Positions 1-8,711 of a DNA stretch of 13,305 nt are shown here, one piece after another. This DNA is from Caulobacter sp. B11 (GTDB lineage Bacteria > Pseudomonadota > Alphaproteobacteria > Caulobacterales > Caulobacteraceae), in the NCBI RefSeq assembly GCF_002737765.1, contig NZ_PEGG01000032.1:1-13305 (forward strand), written 5' to 3'. Under the pieces are notes generated by a model. The model searched no databases. It was not told the DNA's origin and saw only the letters and a program-made list of their open reading frames with translations. The stretch's first letter is position 1. The number at the start of each line of letters is the position of its first letter. The position numbers were made by a program, and so were the translations under genes.

Positions 1-181
1 CGCCATCCTGGCCCTGCTCAAGCCCGGCAAGCGCGACGGCTTCCTGGACCTGCTGGCCGACATGGCCGGTAGCGACGTCCATGCGCCCGAAGCCGCGGCG
101 AAGCTCAAGAAGCCCAAGGCGGAAAAGCCCAAGAAGGACAAGAAGCCCAAGAAGGACAAGGCCGCCAAGAAGGCCGCCTAG
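1..181 (+). CDS. C-terminal end of probable MarR-family transcriptional regulator (partial)
   Basis: The plus-strand frame is open from the window edge (first full codon at base 2) to TAG at 179-181, giving 59 residues. The first part, with LLKPGKRDGFLDLLADMA, resembles the last helix of MarR-type winged-helix regulators, where a leucine, an Arg and an F-x-x-L-L pattern follow the wing and form the dimer interface. The rest is a low-complexity basic tail with repeated PKKDK units, ending AAKKAA. Such a Lys/Pro/Ala tail could strengthen non-specific DNA binding; this is inference. The DNA-binding domain lies outside the window, so the family call rests on one short helix. An unrelated protein with a lysine-rich tail is possible. 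It converges on the small minus-strand gene that ends at 225. Confidence 0.4.
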   Translation, partial: AILALLKPGKRDGFLDLLADMAGSDVHAPEAAAKLKKPKAEKPKKDKKPKKDKAAKKAA

Positions 182-202
182 AGTCCGTCGGCTTCGAGGG
201 TT

Positions 203-220
203 CCGCCCGGCGACGGGCGG
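203..220. terminator. Hairpin between convergent genes
   Basis: CCGCCCG (203-209) and CGGGCGG (214-220) form a perfect 7-bp stem with a GCGA tetraloop, 22 nt after the plus-strand stop and 5 nt beyond the minus-strand stop. There is no clear T-tract on either side, so it is a plausible bidirectional terminator but not a strong intrinsic one. Confidence 0.4.
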
Positions 221-224
221 GCCT

Positions 225-502
225 TCAGACCACGATGTTAAGCAGGGATCCGGGCCGCAGCATGCGCTGGGGCTGCTCGGTCGGGGCCACGAAGGGCCGG
301 GCCGGGGCGGGTCGCGGCTGGGCTTGCGCCTGGGCCTGGGCCTGGGCCTGGAGTTGCACCGCCACCGGAGCGGTGGTCGGGCGAGTGGCCGCCGCATCGC
401 CCAGGGCCGCCTGAAAGAAGGCCGAGGCGCGCGCAGACCCGCCGCCGGACGCGGGAGCGCGCTGCGGACATTGGGCAATCCGGGACGGATCGGGCTGGTC
501 AT
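225..502 (-). CDS. Small Gln/Ala/Pro-rich protein of unknown function; start codon out of frame by one base
   Basis: On the minus strand the frame ending in TGA (225-227) is open back to an in-frame TAG at 513-515. It reads like a real protein: SARASAFFQAALGDAAAT, then a QAQAQAQAQAQ run, then TEQPQRMLRPGSLLNIVV at the C-terminus. Third codon positions are nearly all G/C. There is no ATG, GTG or TTG in frame near the 5' end. The only well-placed ATG (500-502) is one base out of phase. One extra base directly after that ATG would give M-x-QPDPSRIAQCPQ and a continuous product of about 92 residues. Either a base has been lost here, in biology or in sequencing, or a non-standard start is used. 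I do not recognise a family. The promoter just upstream ends so close to the ATG that the mRNA could be nearly leaderless. Confidence 0.5.
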
Positions 503-508
503 GAACGC

Positions 509-560
509 GACTCTAGCATGGTTAATGCAAGGTCGGCGAGCATGGTCAACGCGCGGTTAA
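509..560 (-). promoter_or_regulatory. CtrA-type and GANTC (CcrM) promoter region of the small minus-strand gene
   Basis: On the minus strand TTAA (557-560), seven bases and TTGA (546-549) match the CtrA consensus TTAA-N7-TTAA with one mismatch. A second CtrA-type half-site, TTAACCAT, lies at 518-525. It is followed at once by GCTAGA (512-517), which matches the start of the Caulobacter housekeeping -10 (GCTAnA). A GANTC site, the CcrM methylation target, lies at 509-513 and overlaps the end of that -10 element. The candidate ATG begins at 502, so a start site 6-9 nt after the -10 would give a leaderless or nearly leaderless message. Motifs are read directly; binding and methylation control are inferred from Caulobacter knowledge. 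Confidence 0.5.
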
Positions 561-591
561 TGGTCGCGGTCGGAAGGCGGAAATAATCGGC

Positions 592-1104
592 CTAGCGCAG
601 CTTGGCGACCAGGCCGTCGAGGTCCTTGGCCTCCAGCGGGCCGGTGTGCTTGGCCAGGACCAGGCCGTCCGAGCCGATCACGAAGGTCTCGGGCACGCCG
701 GTGACCCCGAACTCGATCCCGGCCCGACCGTCACGATCAATCAGCCGCGCCGCGAACGGGTCGCCCAGCCGCGACAGGAAGGCCTGGGTATTGGCCGGGG
801 AGTCCTTGTAGGCGATGCCGACCACCGTCACGCCGCGGGCCTTCAGGGCCACCAGCTGCGGATGCTCGATCTCGCAGGGACCGCACCACGAGGCGAAAAA
901 GTTGATGATCACCGGCCCCTTGACCACCGCGCCCAGGGCGACCGGCCGGCCGCTGTCGAGCTCGGCCAGCATCAGGGCGGGCATCGGCTTGCCGACCAGG
1001 GCGTGGGGCTGGACGCGGGGATCGCGCTTGAGGGCGTAGCCGGCGAACAGCACGGCCAGGGCGGCCAGCACGAGCAGCGGCGCGAAGGCCAGCCAGCGCC
1101 TCAT
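592..1104 (-). CDS. ccmG: Cytochrome c biogenesis thiol:disulfide oxidoreductase CcmG/DsbE
   Basis: This is a membrane-anchored periplasmic thioredoxin-fold protein that keeps apocytochrome c heme-binding cysteines, or the CcmH-type partner, reduced for heme ligation. The 170-residue product has an N-terminal hydrophobic anchor (about 5-23), the redox motif WCGPC at 73-77 within FFASWCGPCEIE, and the cis-proline segment GVTGVPETF at about 133-141. That GVxETF pattern separates CcmG/DsbE from general thioredoxins. Length fits the family (about 170-185). The ATG overlaps the ccmD stop in an ATGA, so the two are translationally coupled. It is the last gene of the ccmC-ccmD-ccmG block, and no ccmH/ccmF follows in this window. 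It is intact, with no unusual features. Confidence 0.95.
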   Translation of the reverse strand: MRRWLAFAPLLVLAALAVLFAGYALKRDPRVQPHALVGKPMPALMLAELDSGRPVALGAVVKGPVIINFFASWCGPCEIEHPQLVALKARGVTVVGIAYKDSPANTQAFLSRLGDPFAARLIDRDGRAGIEFGVTGVPETFVIGSDGLVLAKHTGPLEAKDLDGLVAKLR

Positions 1105-1274
1105 GCCTCGGCGCCCGGCTTGTCGGCCTGGGCGGCCAGACGTTCGGCCTCGCGGCGCCAGCGACGGGCGCCGGCCAGGCTGTCGGCGATCATCCAGGCG
1201 AAGGCCACGGCCGTCAGGGCGAAGGCGGGCCAGACATAGACGGCGTATTTGCCAGCGTCGAAATCGAGATGCAT
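1101..1274 (-). CDS. ccmD: Heme exporter protein CcmD
   Basis: CcmD is a small single-span membrane protein that joins the CcmABC complex and helps release holo-CcmE. The 57-residue product begins MHLDFDAGKYAVYVWPAFAL, the typical CcmD opening with an acidic start and Y-x-x-Y-x-W-P-A before one membrane helix (about 12-32). A basic and charged cytoplasmic tail rich in Arg, Glu and Ala follows. Size and position between ccmC and ccmG are diagnostic, because the family is poorly conserved otherwise. A GGAGGG ribosome site (complement of 1283-1288) lies 8 nt before the ATG inside the end of ccmC. The stop overlaps the ccmG start by 4 nt, and the gap to ccmC is also 4 nt, so the three genes form one operon. 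Confidence 0.9.
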   Translation of the reverse strand: MHLDFDAGKYAVYVWPAFALTAVAFAWMIADSLAGARRWRREAERLAAQADKPGAEA

Positions 1275-1278
1275 CGGC

Positions 1279-2025
1279 CTAGCCCTCCGCCTGGCGCAGG
1301 GCCAGGGCCCGGGCCTTGCGGCGCCAGACCAGGGCCCGGATCCGCACCAGCCACAACGCCCCGAAGGCGGCCAGATAGGCCAGGCTCATCAGGGCCCAGG
1401 GCCACAGATAGACGGCCGGCAGGCGATTTTCCGGCGCGGCGAACAGGGTCGAGGAGCCCTGGTGCAGGGTGTTCCACCACTCGACCGAGAACTTGACGAT
1501 CGGCAGGTTGATCAGGCCGACCAGGGCCAGGATGGCGGCGGCGCGCGCGGCCTTGGTCTCGTCGTCGAGGGCCGAGCGCAGGGCCAGATAGCCCAGATAG
1601 AACAGCAGCAGGACCAGGACCGAGGTCATCCGCGCGTCCCACTGCCACCAGGTGCCCCACATCGGTCGGCCCCACAGCGAGCCGGTGGCCAGGGCCAGGA
1701 CCGTGAAGGCCGCGCCCAACGGGGCGCAGGCCTGGGCGGCGGCGTCGGCCAGGGCGTGACGGAACACCAGGGCCAGGAAGCTGGCTATGCCCAGGCAAAG
1801 ATAGACGAACATGCTCATCACGGCGGCCGGCACATGGATGAACATCATCCGCACCGTGTCGCCCTGCTGGTAGTCCTCGGGGACGGCGAAGGTCAGGACC
1901 AGGCCCGCGACGCCGAGCACGACCGCCAGCCCGCCCAGGACCGGGGCGGCCCAGCGCGAGAAGGCCATGAACCGCTCGGGGTTGGCCAGGAAGTCGAACC
2001 AGTGATGCGGTGTGCGGGCGCCCAT
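1279..2025 (-). CDS. ccmC: Heme exporter/heme-delivery protein CcmC
   Basis: CcmC is the inner-membrane heme-handling protein that presents heme to the chaperone CcmE during System I cytochrome c maturation. The 248-residue product has six hydrophobic segments and the tryptophan-rich heme signature WGTWWQWD at 123-130. It has the two axial-ligand histidines in their usual places: H64 in MFIHVPA and H188 in TLHQGSS. Length matches the family. An AAGG ribosome site (complement of 2033-2036) sits 7 nt before the chosen ATG. It is 41 bp downstream of the Spy-like gene and may share its transcript. In the common arrangement ccmC follows ccmB directly; here the two are about 1.5 kb apart. Confidence 0.96.
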   Translation of the reverse strand: MGARTPHHWFDFLANPERFMAFSRWAAPVLGGLAVVLGVAGLVLTFAVPEDYQQGDTVRMMFIHVPAAVMSMFVYLCLGIASFLALVFRHALADAAAQACAPLGAAFTVLALATGSLWGRPMWGTWWQWDARMTSVLVLLLFYLGYLALRSALDDETKAARAAAILALVGLINLPIVKFSVEWWNTLHQGSSTLFAAPENRLPAVYLWPWALMSLAYLAAFGALWLVRIRALVWRRKARALALRQAEG

Positions 2026-2066
2026 GGCCGAGCCTTAGCGCTCCGACCGGGCGCCCGCAATCACTC

Positions 2067-2642
2067 TCAGTCGGCCTTTTTCTTGATGATCATCACGCGC
2101 TTCTCGCGACCCGCGCCCTTTTCGCCGCGCATCTCCATGCGGTGCATCCGCATGCCGGGGCCGCCCATCGGGGCCATGGCGTCGAAGGCCTTCTGCTGGC
2201 TGGGCGACAGGGCCGCATAGAAGGCCTTGGTGGCGTCGGCCTGCTTCTGGGCGCCGGCGGCCATCCTGGCGGCCATGTCGGCGTGATGCTGGGCCCGTTG
2301 GGGCGTGGTCATCGGGGCCGCGCTGTCGCCGTGCCGCATCTCCATCGCCATGGTCATCGAACCGTGGGAGTCGAGAAAGGCCTTCAGGGCCGGTTCCTGG
2401 TCGGTGCGCAGCTGCAGCGCGTCGCGCAGGTGCTGGGCGTGGGCGGCCGGATCGCGGTGATGGCCGCCGCCGTGGATCATCATCATGGGCCCGTCCATCG
2501 CCATCATCGGCGGCAGGGGCGGCAGGGGCGGCGCGGGCGGGGGCGGCGGCGGCGGCGCGGGTTGCTGGGCGACAGCGGCGCCCCCGCCCAGAACGACAAC
2601 GGCGCCGGCCACGAGGGCCAGCTTGCGGAACATATGGACCAT
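2067..2642 (-). CDS. Met/His-rich Spy/CpxP-like periplasmic protein
   Basis: The 191-residue product has a signal peptide (basic FRK, hydrophobic core, AVA at about 22-24) and then a proline-rich linker (about 28-45, mostly PPP/PPLPP). A helical region follows with LTxxQ-like elements (LRTDQEP and LSPSQQKAF), as in the Spy/CpxP family of ATP-independent periplasmic chaperones and metal-stress sensors. Methionine- and histidine-rich stretches (MMMIHGGGHH, MTMAMEMRHGD, MRMHRMEM) could bind copper or other soft metals; that is inference. The tail is basic (IIKKK). An AAGGAG ribosome site (complement of 2650-2655) lies 7 nt before the first ATG, which favours it over the ATG three codons later. 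It is oriented with ccmCDG 41 bp downstream and lies between the two ccm blocks. Confidence 0.75.
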   Translation of the reverse strand: MVHMFRKLALVAGAVVVLGGGAAVAQQPAPPPPPPPAPPLPPLPPMMAMDGPMMMIHGGGHHRDPAAHAQHLRDALQLRTDQEPALKAFLDSHGSMTMAMEMRHGDSAAPMTTPQRAQHHADMAARMAAGAQKQADATKAFYAALSPSQQKAFDAMAPMGGPGMRMHRMEMRGEKGAGREKRVMIIKKKAD

Positions 2643-2724
2643 TTTCAGGCTCCTTGATGCGAGATGGGCATTTCGATGTCGCCCAAGCTTGGCTTCGGAT
2701 GTGGCGCCATGATGTCGATCCGCA

Positions 2725-2738
2725 TGAAACTTGTTTCA
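2725..2738. promoter_or_regulatory. Palindrome upstream of the Spy-like gene (possible operator)
   Basis: TGAAAC, two bases, GTTTCA is a perfect inverted repeat 83 bp upstream of the Spy-like start codon. Its AT-rich character stands out from the GC-rich surroundings and would suit a dimeric repressor or activator. No promoter hexamers can be placed around it with confidence. The binding protein is unknown. Confidence 0.3.
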
Positions 2739-2820
2739 GGATTGAAGGGCTTAGAGGGGCGGCGCACAGCGCACGGCGGCGCCGCCGCGCCGGATCGCGG
2801 CGCGGGTGATGGCAGGAGAG

Positions 2821-2894
2821 GCGCGGGGCGTCCGGACCGCGTCCGGAGGCTGTGCATGAAAAGTACCGTTTCGACGAAGCTGGACGCCCCGCGC
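2821..2894. repeat. 13-bp perfect inverted repeat, 48-nt spacer
   Basis: GCGCGGGGCGTCC (2821-2833) is the exact reverse complement of GGACGCCCCGCGC (2882-2894). The 48-nt spacer contains a CGTCCGGA-type direct duplication and an AT-richer segment around ATGAAAAGTACCG. It could be a long stem-loop in an RNA or a small mobile palindrome. No coding content. Confidence 0.55.
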
Positions 2895-2971
2895 GGTCGT
2901 TATCCCTCTGGCCGGGGCGCGCAGGCCTTGTTCAGCCTTTTGCCCCACCCAGGCCTTGATCCTTCGCGACC

Positions 2972-3084
2972 GGACCCAGCCCCGAAGGCTGCAAACCCGA
3001 TCGACCCGGAGACCCGGAGCGAACCTTCGGGCGGGCGGGGGTCCTCCGACGGACCTCCCGATAGGCGGGTTTACGTCACCCGCC
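2972..3084. other. Nested stems: candidate structured RNA or palindromic element
   Basis: GGACCC (2972-2977) pairs with GGGTCC (3039-3044). Nested inside, CCCGAAGG (2981-2988) pairs with CCTTCGGG (3024-3031), together a 14-bp interrupted stem. An alternative local hairpin, GGTCC-TCCGAC-GGACC (3040-3055), would compete with the outer pairing. A third hairpin, GGCGGGT/ACCCGCC (3064-3070 and 3078-3084), follows at once. No known RNA family is recognised; tRNA, tmRNA, RNase P and SRP signatures were not seen. Strand is undetermined. Confidence 0.35.
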
Positions 3085-3326
3085 CTCCGATCAAGCCGTC
3101 CGGCCCCGCATCCGCGACTCCGGCGGCCCCGCTCGACCACGACCCGCCGCGCGTCTCGGGCCGGATCCAAGAGCCCTCTCCCTCGCGACGGGATGGCGAG
3201 AAGTCTACGGGCGGTTTCAGCGCGTCTGATAGGCGCGCTCGAACTCTTTTCAGGGCGTTGAGTTTGTTGGGGTTTGCGGCGGCGCGGCCGGGGATGGGGC
3301 GCGGCGGGTCCCCGTTCGCGTCGGGC

Positions 3327-3454
3327 AGATCCTCCCCCTGAAGGGGAGGCGGTCCCCGACTTGATCGGGGGCCGGAGGGGGAAGTGGCGGAGAGGCGGTA
3401 AAACTTCCCCCTCCGTCGGCTTCGCCGACACCTCCCCCTCTGGGGGGAGGATCT
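3327..3454. repeat. 128-bp palindromic intergenic element with 12-bp terminal inverted repeats
   Basis: The element begins AGATCCTCCCCC (3327-3338) and ends with its exact reverse complement GGGGGAGGATCT (3443-3454). Inside are further perfect stems: CCTCCCC/GGGGAGG at 3331-3349; CCCCGA/TCGGGG at 3354-3370; CGGAGGGGGAAGT (3373-3385) with ACTTCCCCCTCCG (3403-3415); GTCGGC-TTC-GCCGAC at 3415-3429; and CCTCCCCC/GGGGGAGG at 3431-3450. Almost every base is in a hairpin arm. This architecture is that of a REP/MITE-like dispersed intergenic repeat; similar CCTCCCCC...GGGGGAGG elements occur in many alphaproteobacterial genomes. No transposase or clear target-site duplication is visible. Confidence 0.75.
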
Positions 3455-3542
3455 GGAAATACGCGCCCCCACCGGGGCAGGCCGCGCCCTAAACCCATGG
3501 AGGCGGGAGGCCTTCGAGCGCTCCGGCCCCCTCGCCCCGCCC

Positions 3543-4208
3543 CTAGTCCAGCGCGTTGCGACACGCCGCCGCCATCGCCAGCGGGCACAGGGCGACGGTG
3601 GCGACGCTGTAGGCCAGCAGCAGGACCAGGCCGGTGAGCCAGGGCAGGCCGCCGGCCAGGGCGTCGAGGGCGCCGGCCCCAAAAATTACCGGCGGCGCAT
3701 AGAGCGGCAGGACGATCACCGCCACCAGCAGGCCGCCGCGCTTGCTGCCCAGGGCCAGGCTCGCCCCCAGGCCGCCCAGGAACGAGAAGGCTAGGCCTCC
3801 GGCCAGGGCGCAGAGGAACAGCAGCGGAATGATGATCGGACTGGCCCCCAGGGCCACGGCGGCGACGGGGGCGGCCAGGGCCAGGGGCGCGCCGGCCGCC
3901 AGCCAGTGGGCCAGGCACTTGGCGAAGGCCACCGCTTCCAGCGAGGCTGGACCGAGGGCCAGCAGGTCCAGCGCCCCGTCCTCGTAGTCGCGCTCGAACA
4001 GGCGCTCCAGCGACAGCAGGGCCGCCAGGGCCAGTGCCAGCCAGGCGATGCCGGGGGCCAGCACCGCCAGACGCTCGGGGGCCCGACCGCTGGCCAGGGG
4101 CAGCAGGGTGACCACGCAGGCATAGAAGGCCAGGGCCAGCAGCGGCCCGCCGCCCTTGCCCCAGGCCAGTCCCAGCTCGCGGCGCAGCAGGATCGTGAAG
4201 GCCTTCAT
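3543..4208 (-). CDS. ccmB: Heme exporter membrane subunit CcmB
   Basis: CcmB is the membrane permease of the CcmA-CcmB ABC transporter, which drives release of holo-CcmE from the CcmC/D complex. The 221-residue product opens [20 protein letters not shown], the amphipathic start typical of CcmB. It has about six membrane segments and the conserved cytoplasmic stretch [17 protein letters not shown] (about 70-86), equivalent to the F-x-x-D-x-x-D/E-G-x-L-x-L motif of the family. Length matches CcmB (about 220). The ATG overlaps the ccmA stop by 4 nt, so the pair is translationally coupled. The gene is intact, but what follows is not ccmC: it is about 890 bp of non-coding DNA that begins with a palindromic element. 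Confidence 0.95.
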   Translation of the reverse strand: MKAFTILLRRELGLAWGKGGGPLLALAFYACVVTLLPLASGRAPERLAVLAPGIAWLALALAALLSLERLFERDYEDGALDLLALGPASLEAVAFAKCLAHWLAAGAPLALAAPVAAVALGASPIIIPLLFLCALAGGLAFSFLGGLGASLALGSKRGGLLVAVIVLPLYAPPVIFGAGALDALAGGLPWLTGLVLLLAYSVATVALCPLAMAAACRNALD

Positions 4209-4819
4209 CGGCTGATCTCCACGGTCCGCGCCGCGATCGGCAGGGGATCATGCACCGCCGCCAGGATCATCCCGCCGCCGGCCACATGCTCGGCCATCAC
4301 CGCGCCAAAGATCTCGCGGTGCGCGGCGTCGAGCGGGGCCATCGGCTCGTCGAGCAGCCACAGGGCCCGGGGACTGGCCAGCAGCCGGGCCAGGGCCAGG
4401 CGGCGGCGCTGGCCGGCCGACAGGCGGCGCACCTCCAGATCGAGCAGGCGCGTCAGGTCCAGCCGCGCGACGGCGGCCCGCGCCCCGGCCTCGGTTCCGC
4501 CGGTCCACAGGGTCTGGAACACCAGTTCCTCCCAGGCGGTGCGGGCGGCCTTGAGGCCATCGAGGTGACCGACCATGTGCAGGTGGTCGGCGCGGGCGGC
4601 TTCGGCCTCCAGCGCGCCTTGCTCGCCCTCGAAACCGATGGCCCCCTCGGCCGGGCGCAGCAGGCCGGCCACGGCCCGCAGAAGGCTGGTCTTGCCGGCC
4701 CCGTTGCGGCCGATCAGGGCGACGGCCTCGCCGGCGTTCAGGTCGAGAGTCAGGCCGGAAAACAGCCGACGCTCGCCCCGAACCAGAGCCAAATCCTTAA
4801 TGCGAACAACTCTCAACAT
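4205..4819 (-). CDS. ccmA: Heme exporter ATP-binding subunit CcmA
   Basis: This is the ATPase of the CcmAB transporter of System I cytochrome c maturation. The 204-residue product contains Walker [10 protein letters not shown] (37-45), the ABC signature LSAGQ (133-137), Walker B LWLLDEP (153-159) and the H-loop histidine H190 in VHDP. The segment [12 protein letters not shown] (about 79-90) is the Q-loop-side motif typical of CcmA, and length is normal for this short ABC family. The first ATG (4819) has only a weak AGGG-type ribosome site; the adjacent TTG is an alternative. The gene is divergent from acnA across a 182-bp shared upstream region and overlaps ccmB by 4 nt. Confidence 0.95.
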   Translation of the reverse strand: MLRVVRIKDLALVRGERRLFSGLTLDLNAGEAVALIGRNGAGKTSLLRAVAGLLRPAEGAIGFEGEQGALEAEAARADHLHMVGHLDGLKAARTAWEELVFQTLWTGGTEAGARAAVARLDLTRLLDLEVRRLSAGQRRRLALARLLASPRALWLLDEPMAPLDAAHREIFGAVMAEHVAGGGMILAAVHDPLPIAARTVEISR

Positions 4820-4856
4820 ACCGTGACCCTGTCGCGTGCATGGACGTTCAGCACGA

Positions 4857-4876
4857 CGAGGGCTAAGAAGCCCTCG
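4857..4876. other. Perfect hairpin in the ccmA-acnA divergent region
   Basis: CGAGGGCT (4857-4864) and AGCCCTCG (4869-4876) form an 8-bp perfect stem with an AAGA loop between two divergent starts. With no T-tract it is unlikely to be a simple terminator. It may be part of a leader RNA or an operator. Confidence 0.4.
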
Positions 4877-4940
4877 GCCGTCACCCTCCGCATAGGTAGG
4901 GGCGTACGCGGCGCGGGGATGGACGCTGTGGGTCCGCCTC

Positions 4941-5001
4941 GATCGCGCGATCCCGGGAGTGGTTTTCGGGCGGCCGTGGACAGAGAAGGGATCTCCCGAA
5001 A
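4941..5001 (+). promoter_or_regulatory. acnA leader with alternative pairings around the ribosome site
   Basis: The ribosome site AGAAGGGA (4984-4991) precedes the acnA ATG by about 10 nt. GATCCC (4949-4954) can pair with GGGATC (4988-4993), covering the ribosome site. The adjoining CGGGAG (4954-4959) can pair with CTCCCG (4993-4998), just before the start. The two pairings cross, so they are mutually exclusive or a pseudoknot. A perfect palindrome, GATCGCGCGATC, lies at 4941-4952. No promoter hexamers could be placed with confidence. Confidence 0.3.
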
Positions 5002-7689
<2,688 letters not shown>

Positions 7690-7695
7690 AAACCA

Positions 7696-7736
7696 CCGTG
7701 GGCGGCCTTCTCACCAAGAGAAGGCCGCCTTCACGG
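7696..7736 (+). terminator. Terminator hairpin after acnA
   Basis: GGCGGCCTTCTC (7701-7712) and GAGAAGGCCGCC (7718-7729) form a perfect 12-bp stem with loop ACCAA, 11 nt after the acnA stop. The stem can extend with CCGTG (7696-7700) and CACGG (7732-7736) across a two-T bulge. There is no long T-tract, so termination may be Rho-assisted, or the hairpin may stabilise the mRNA 3' end. Confidence 0.75.
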
Positions 7737-7783
7737 CCTCGTGAGCGGCCAGCCGACCCTTTCTTGGCTTAAGTGCCCCGCAC

Positions 7784-8494
7784 ATGCGCAAGGCCTCAGT
7801 CACCCTCCTCCTCGCCACCCTTCTCAGCCTCGGCGGCGTCTCCGCCTGGGCCAAGCCGCCCGTGGTCGTCGAGCTGTTCACCGCCCAGGGCTGCTCGCCC
7901 TGCGGCAAGGCCAACCAGATCGCCGCCGATCTGACGCAGCGCGACGACGTGCTGGTCCTGACCTATTCGGTCGACTACTGGGACTATCTGGGCTGGAAGG
8001 ACACCTTCGCCCGCCCGATCTTCGCCGAGCGCCAGCGCGCCTATGCCAAGAAATTCACCCTGCGCGACGTCCCGACCCCCCAGGTGGTGGTCGGCGGTCG
8101 CGTCCAGGCCTCCGGCGCCAAGGCCGAGGCCGTCGAGGGTCTGATCCGCACCGCCGCCAAGGCCCCGATGAATCCGCCGGACATGGAATTCTCCGGCAAG
8201 ACCCGTGTCGCCGTCGGCTCCGGCCCCGCCCCGCGCGGCGGCGGCGAGGTCTGGATGGTGCGCTACGATCCCCGCCAGCAGGACATCGCCGTCAAGCGCG
8301 GCGACAATCGCGGCCAGACCCTGGTGCATCGCAATGTGGTGCGCGAACTGGTGCGTCTGGGCCCGTGGTCGGGCCGTCCCAAGCTGTACCGCCTGCCGGC
8401 CTCGACCGACGCCGATCTTCGGACGGTGATCCTGGTGCAAGGCGCCAAGGGCGGTCGGGTGATCGGGGTTCTGGCCGAGACCCACGAGAAATAG
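7784..8494 (+). CDS. DUF1223 family secreted thioredoxin-fold protein
   Basis: The 236-residue product has a signal peptide (MRKASVTLLLATLLSLGGVS, cleavage near AWA-KP at about 23) and then VVVELFTAQGCSPCGKANQ, the DUF1223 opening with a CxxC pair at C37/C40. Family hallmarks DYWDYLGWKDTFA (about 66-78) and a TPQVVVGG strand (about 102-109) follow. Members are periplasmic or exported thioredoxin-like proteins with unproven activity; a thiol-redox role is inference. The usual family motif, as I recall it, is CSSCPPA; here it is CSPCGKA, so the active-site flank differs. It lies 94 bp after acnA on the same strand, but a strong hairpin intervenes, so it probably has its own promoter. No Shine-Dalgarno sequence is obvious before the ATG. 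Confidence 0.85.
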   Translation: MRKASVTLLLATLLSLGGVSAWAKPPVVVELFTAQGCSPCGKANQIAADLTQRDDVLVLTYSVDYWDYLGWKDTFARPIFAERQRAYAKKFTLRDVPTPQVVVGGRVQASGAKAEAVEGLIRTAAKAPMNPPDMEFSGKTRVAVGSGPAPRGGGEVWMVRYDPRQQDIAVKRGDNRGQTLVHRNVVRELVRLGPWSGRPKLYRLPASTDADLRTVILVQGAKGGRVIGVLAETHEK

Positions 8495-8512
8495 CCCGCC
8501 GGCCTAGCGCCC

Positions 8513-8711
8513 AAAAAGAAAGCCCGCGCGGGGAGGGGATCTCCGCGCGGGCTCTTAGGCGAGAGGGGATCTCGATGGAATGTCGGCCGACCGGCCCCGA
8601 TCCGGGCGGGGCTGGGGGGGCTGTTCAGGGGCCCGGGGCGGGTCCGATCAACCGACGTCCACAGGATGTCGCCGCAAACCGACCGCCGAAAGGCCGGACC
8701 AAGGTCGTTTC
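8513..8711 (-). ncRNA. Candidate small RNA, copy 1 of a tandem pair
   Basis: On the minus strand an RNA of about 200 nt is suggested. The 3' end is an intrinsic terminator: AGCCCGCGCGG (complement of 8543-8553) pairs perfectly over 11 bp with 8521-8531, its 11-nt loop contains CCCCTCC, and it is followed directly by TTCTTTTT (complement of 8513-8520). The body has a long-range stem (8644-8658 with 8580-8594; 14 of 15 positions pair, three as G-U) enclosing CTGAACAG-C7-AGCCC. The 5' boundary is set from GAAACGACCTT (complement of 8701-8711), shared with copy 2. It converges on the DUF1223 gene. No promoter is identified, and no known RNA family is recognised. Confidence 0.6.

Larger units (their letters stand above)
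2656..3326. other. Gene-free, inverted-repeat-rich intergenic stretch
   Basis: About 670 bp upstream of the Spy-like gene has no convincing gene. The open frames on both strands are long only because GC-rich DNA lacks stops, and their products are Arg/Pro/Gly-rich with no recognisable domain. Several perfect or nested inverted repeats are listed separately (2725-2738, 2821-2894, 2972-3084). The part at 3170-3260 (around CCCTCTCCCTCGCGACGGGA) resembles the dispersed intergenic filler of Caulobacter-type genomes; I cannot assign it. Together with the adjoining palindromic element and the ccmB 3' flank, the gene-free interval reaches 3542. Confidence 0.6.

Noticed and set aside
1249..2220. 323-codon plus-strand frame
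   Set aside because: It lies opposite ccmC and the Spy-like gene. Composition is dominated by Gln, Gly and Arg, with no family features.
2664..3431. Long frames of about 225 codons on both strands in the ccm spacer
   Set aside because: Products are low-complexity Arg/Pro/Ser-rich with no domain or ribosome site; the DNA is full of palindromes, which explains the lack of stops.
3250..4251. 333-codon minus-strand frame over ccmB
   Set aside because: It is a shifted reading of ccmB and the palindromic element; ccmB itself is intact in its own frame.
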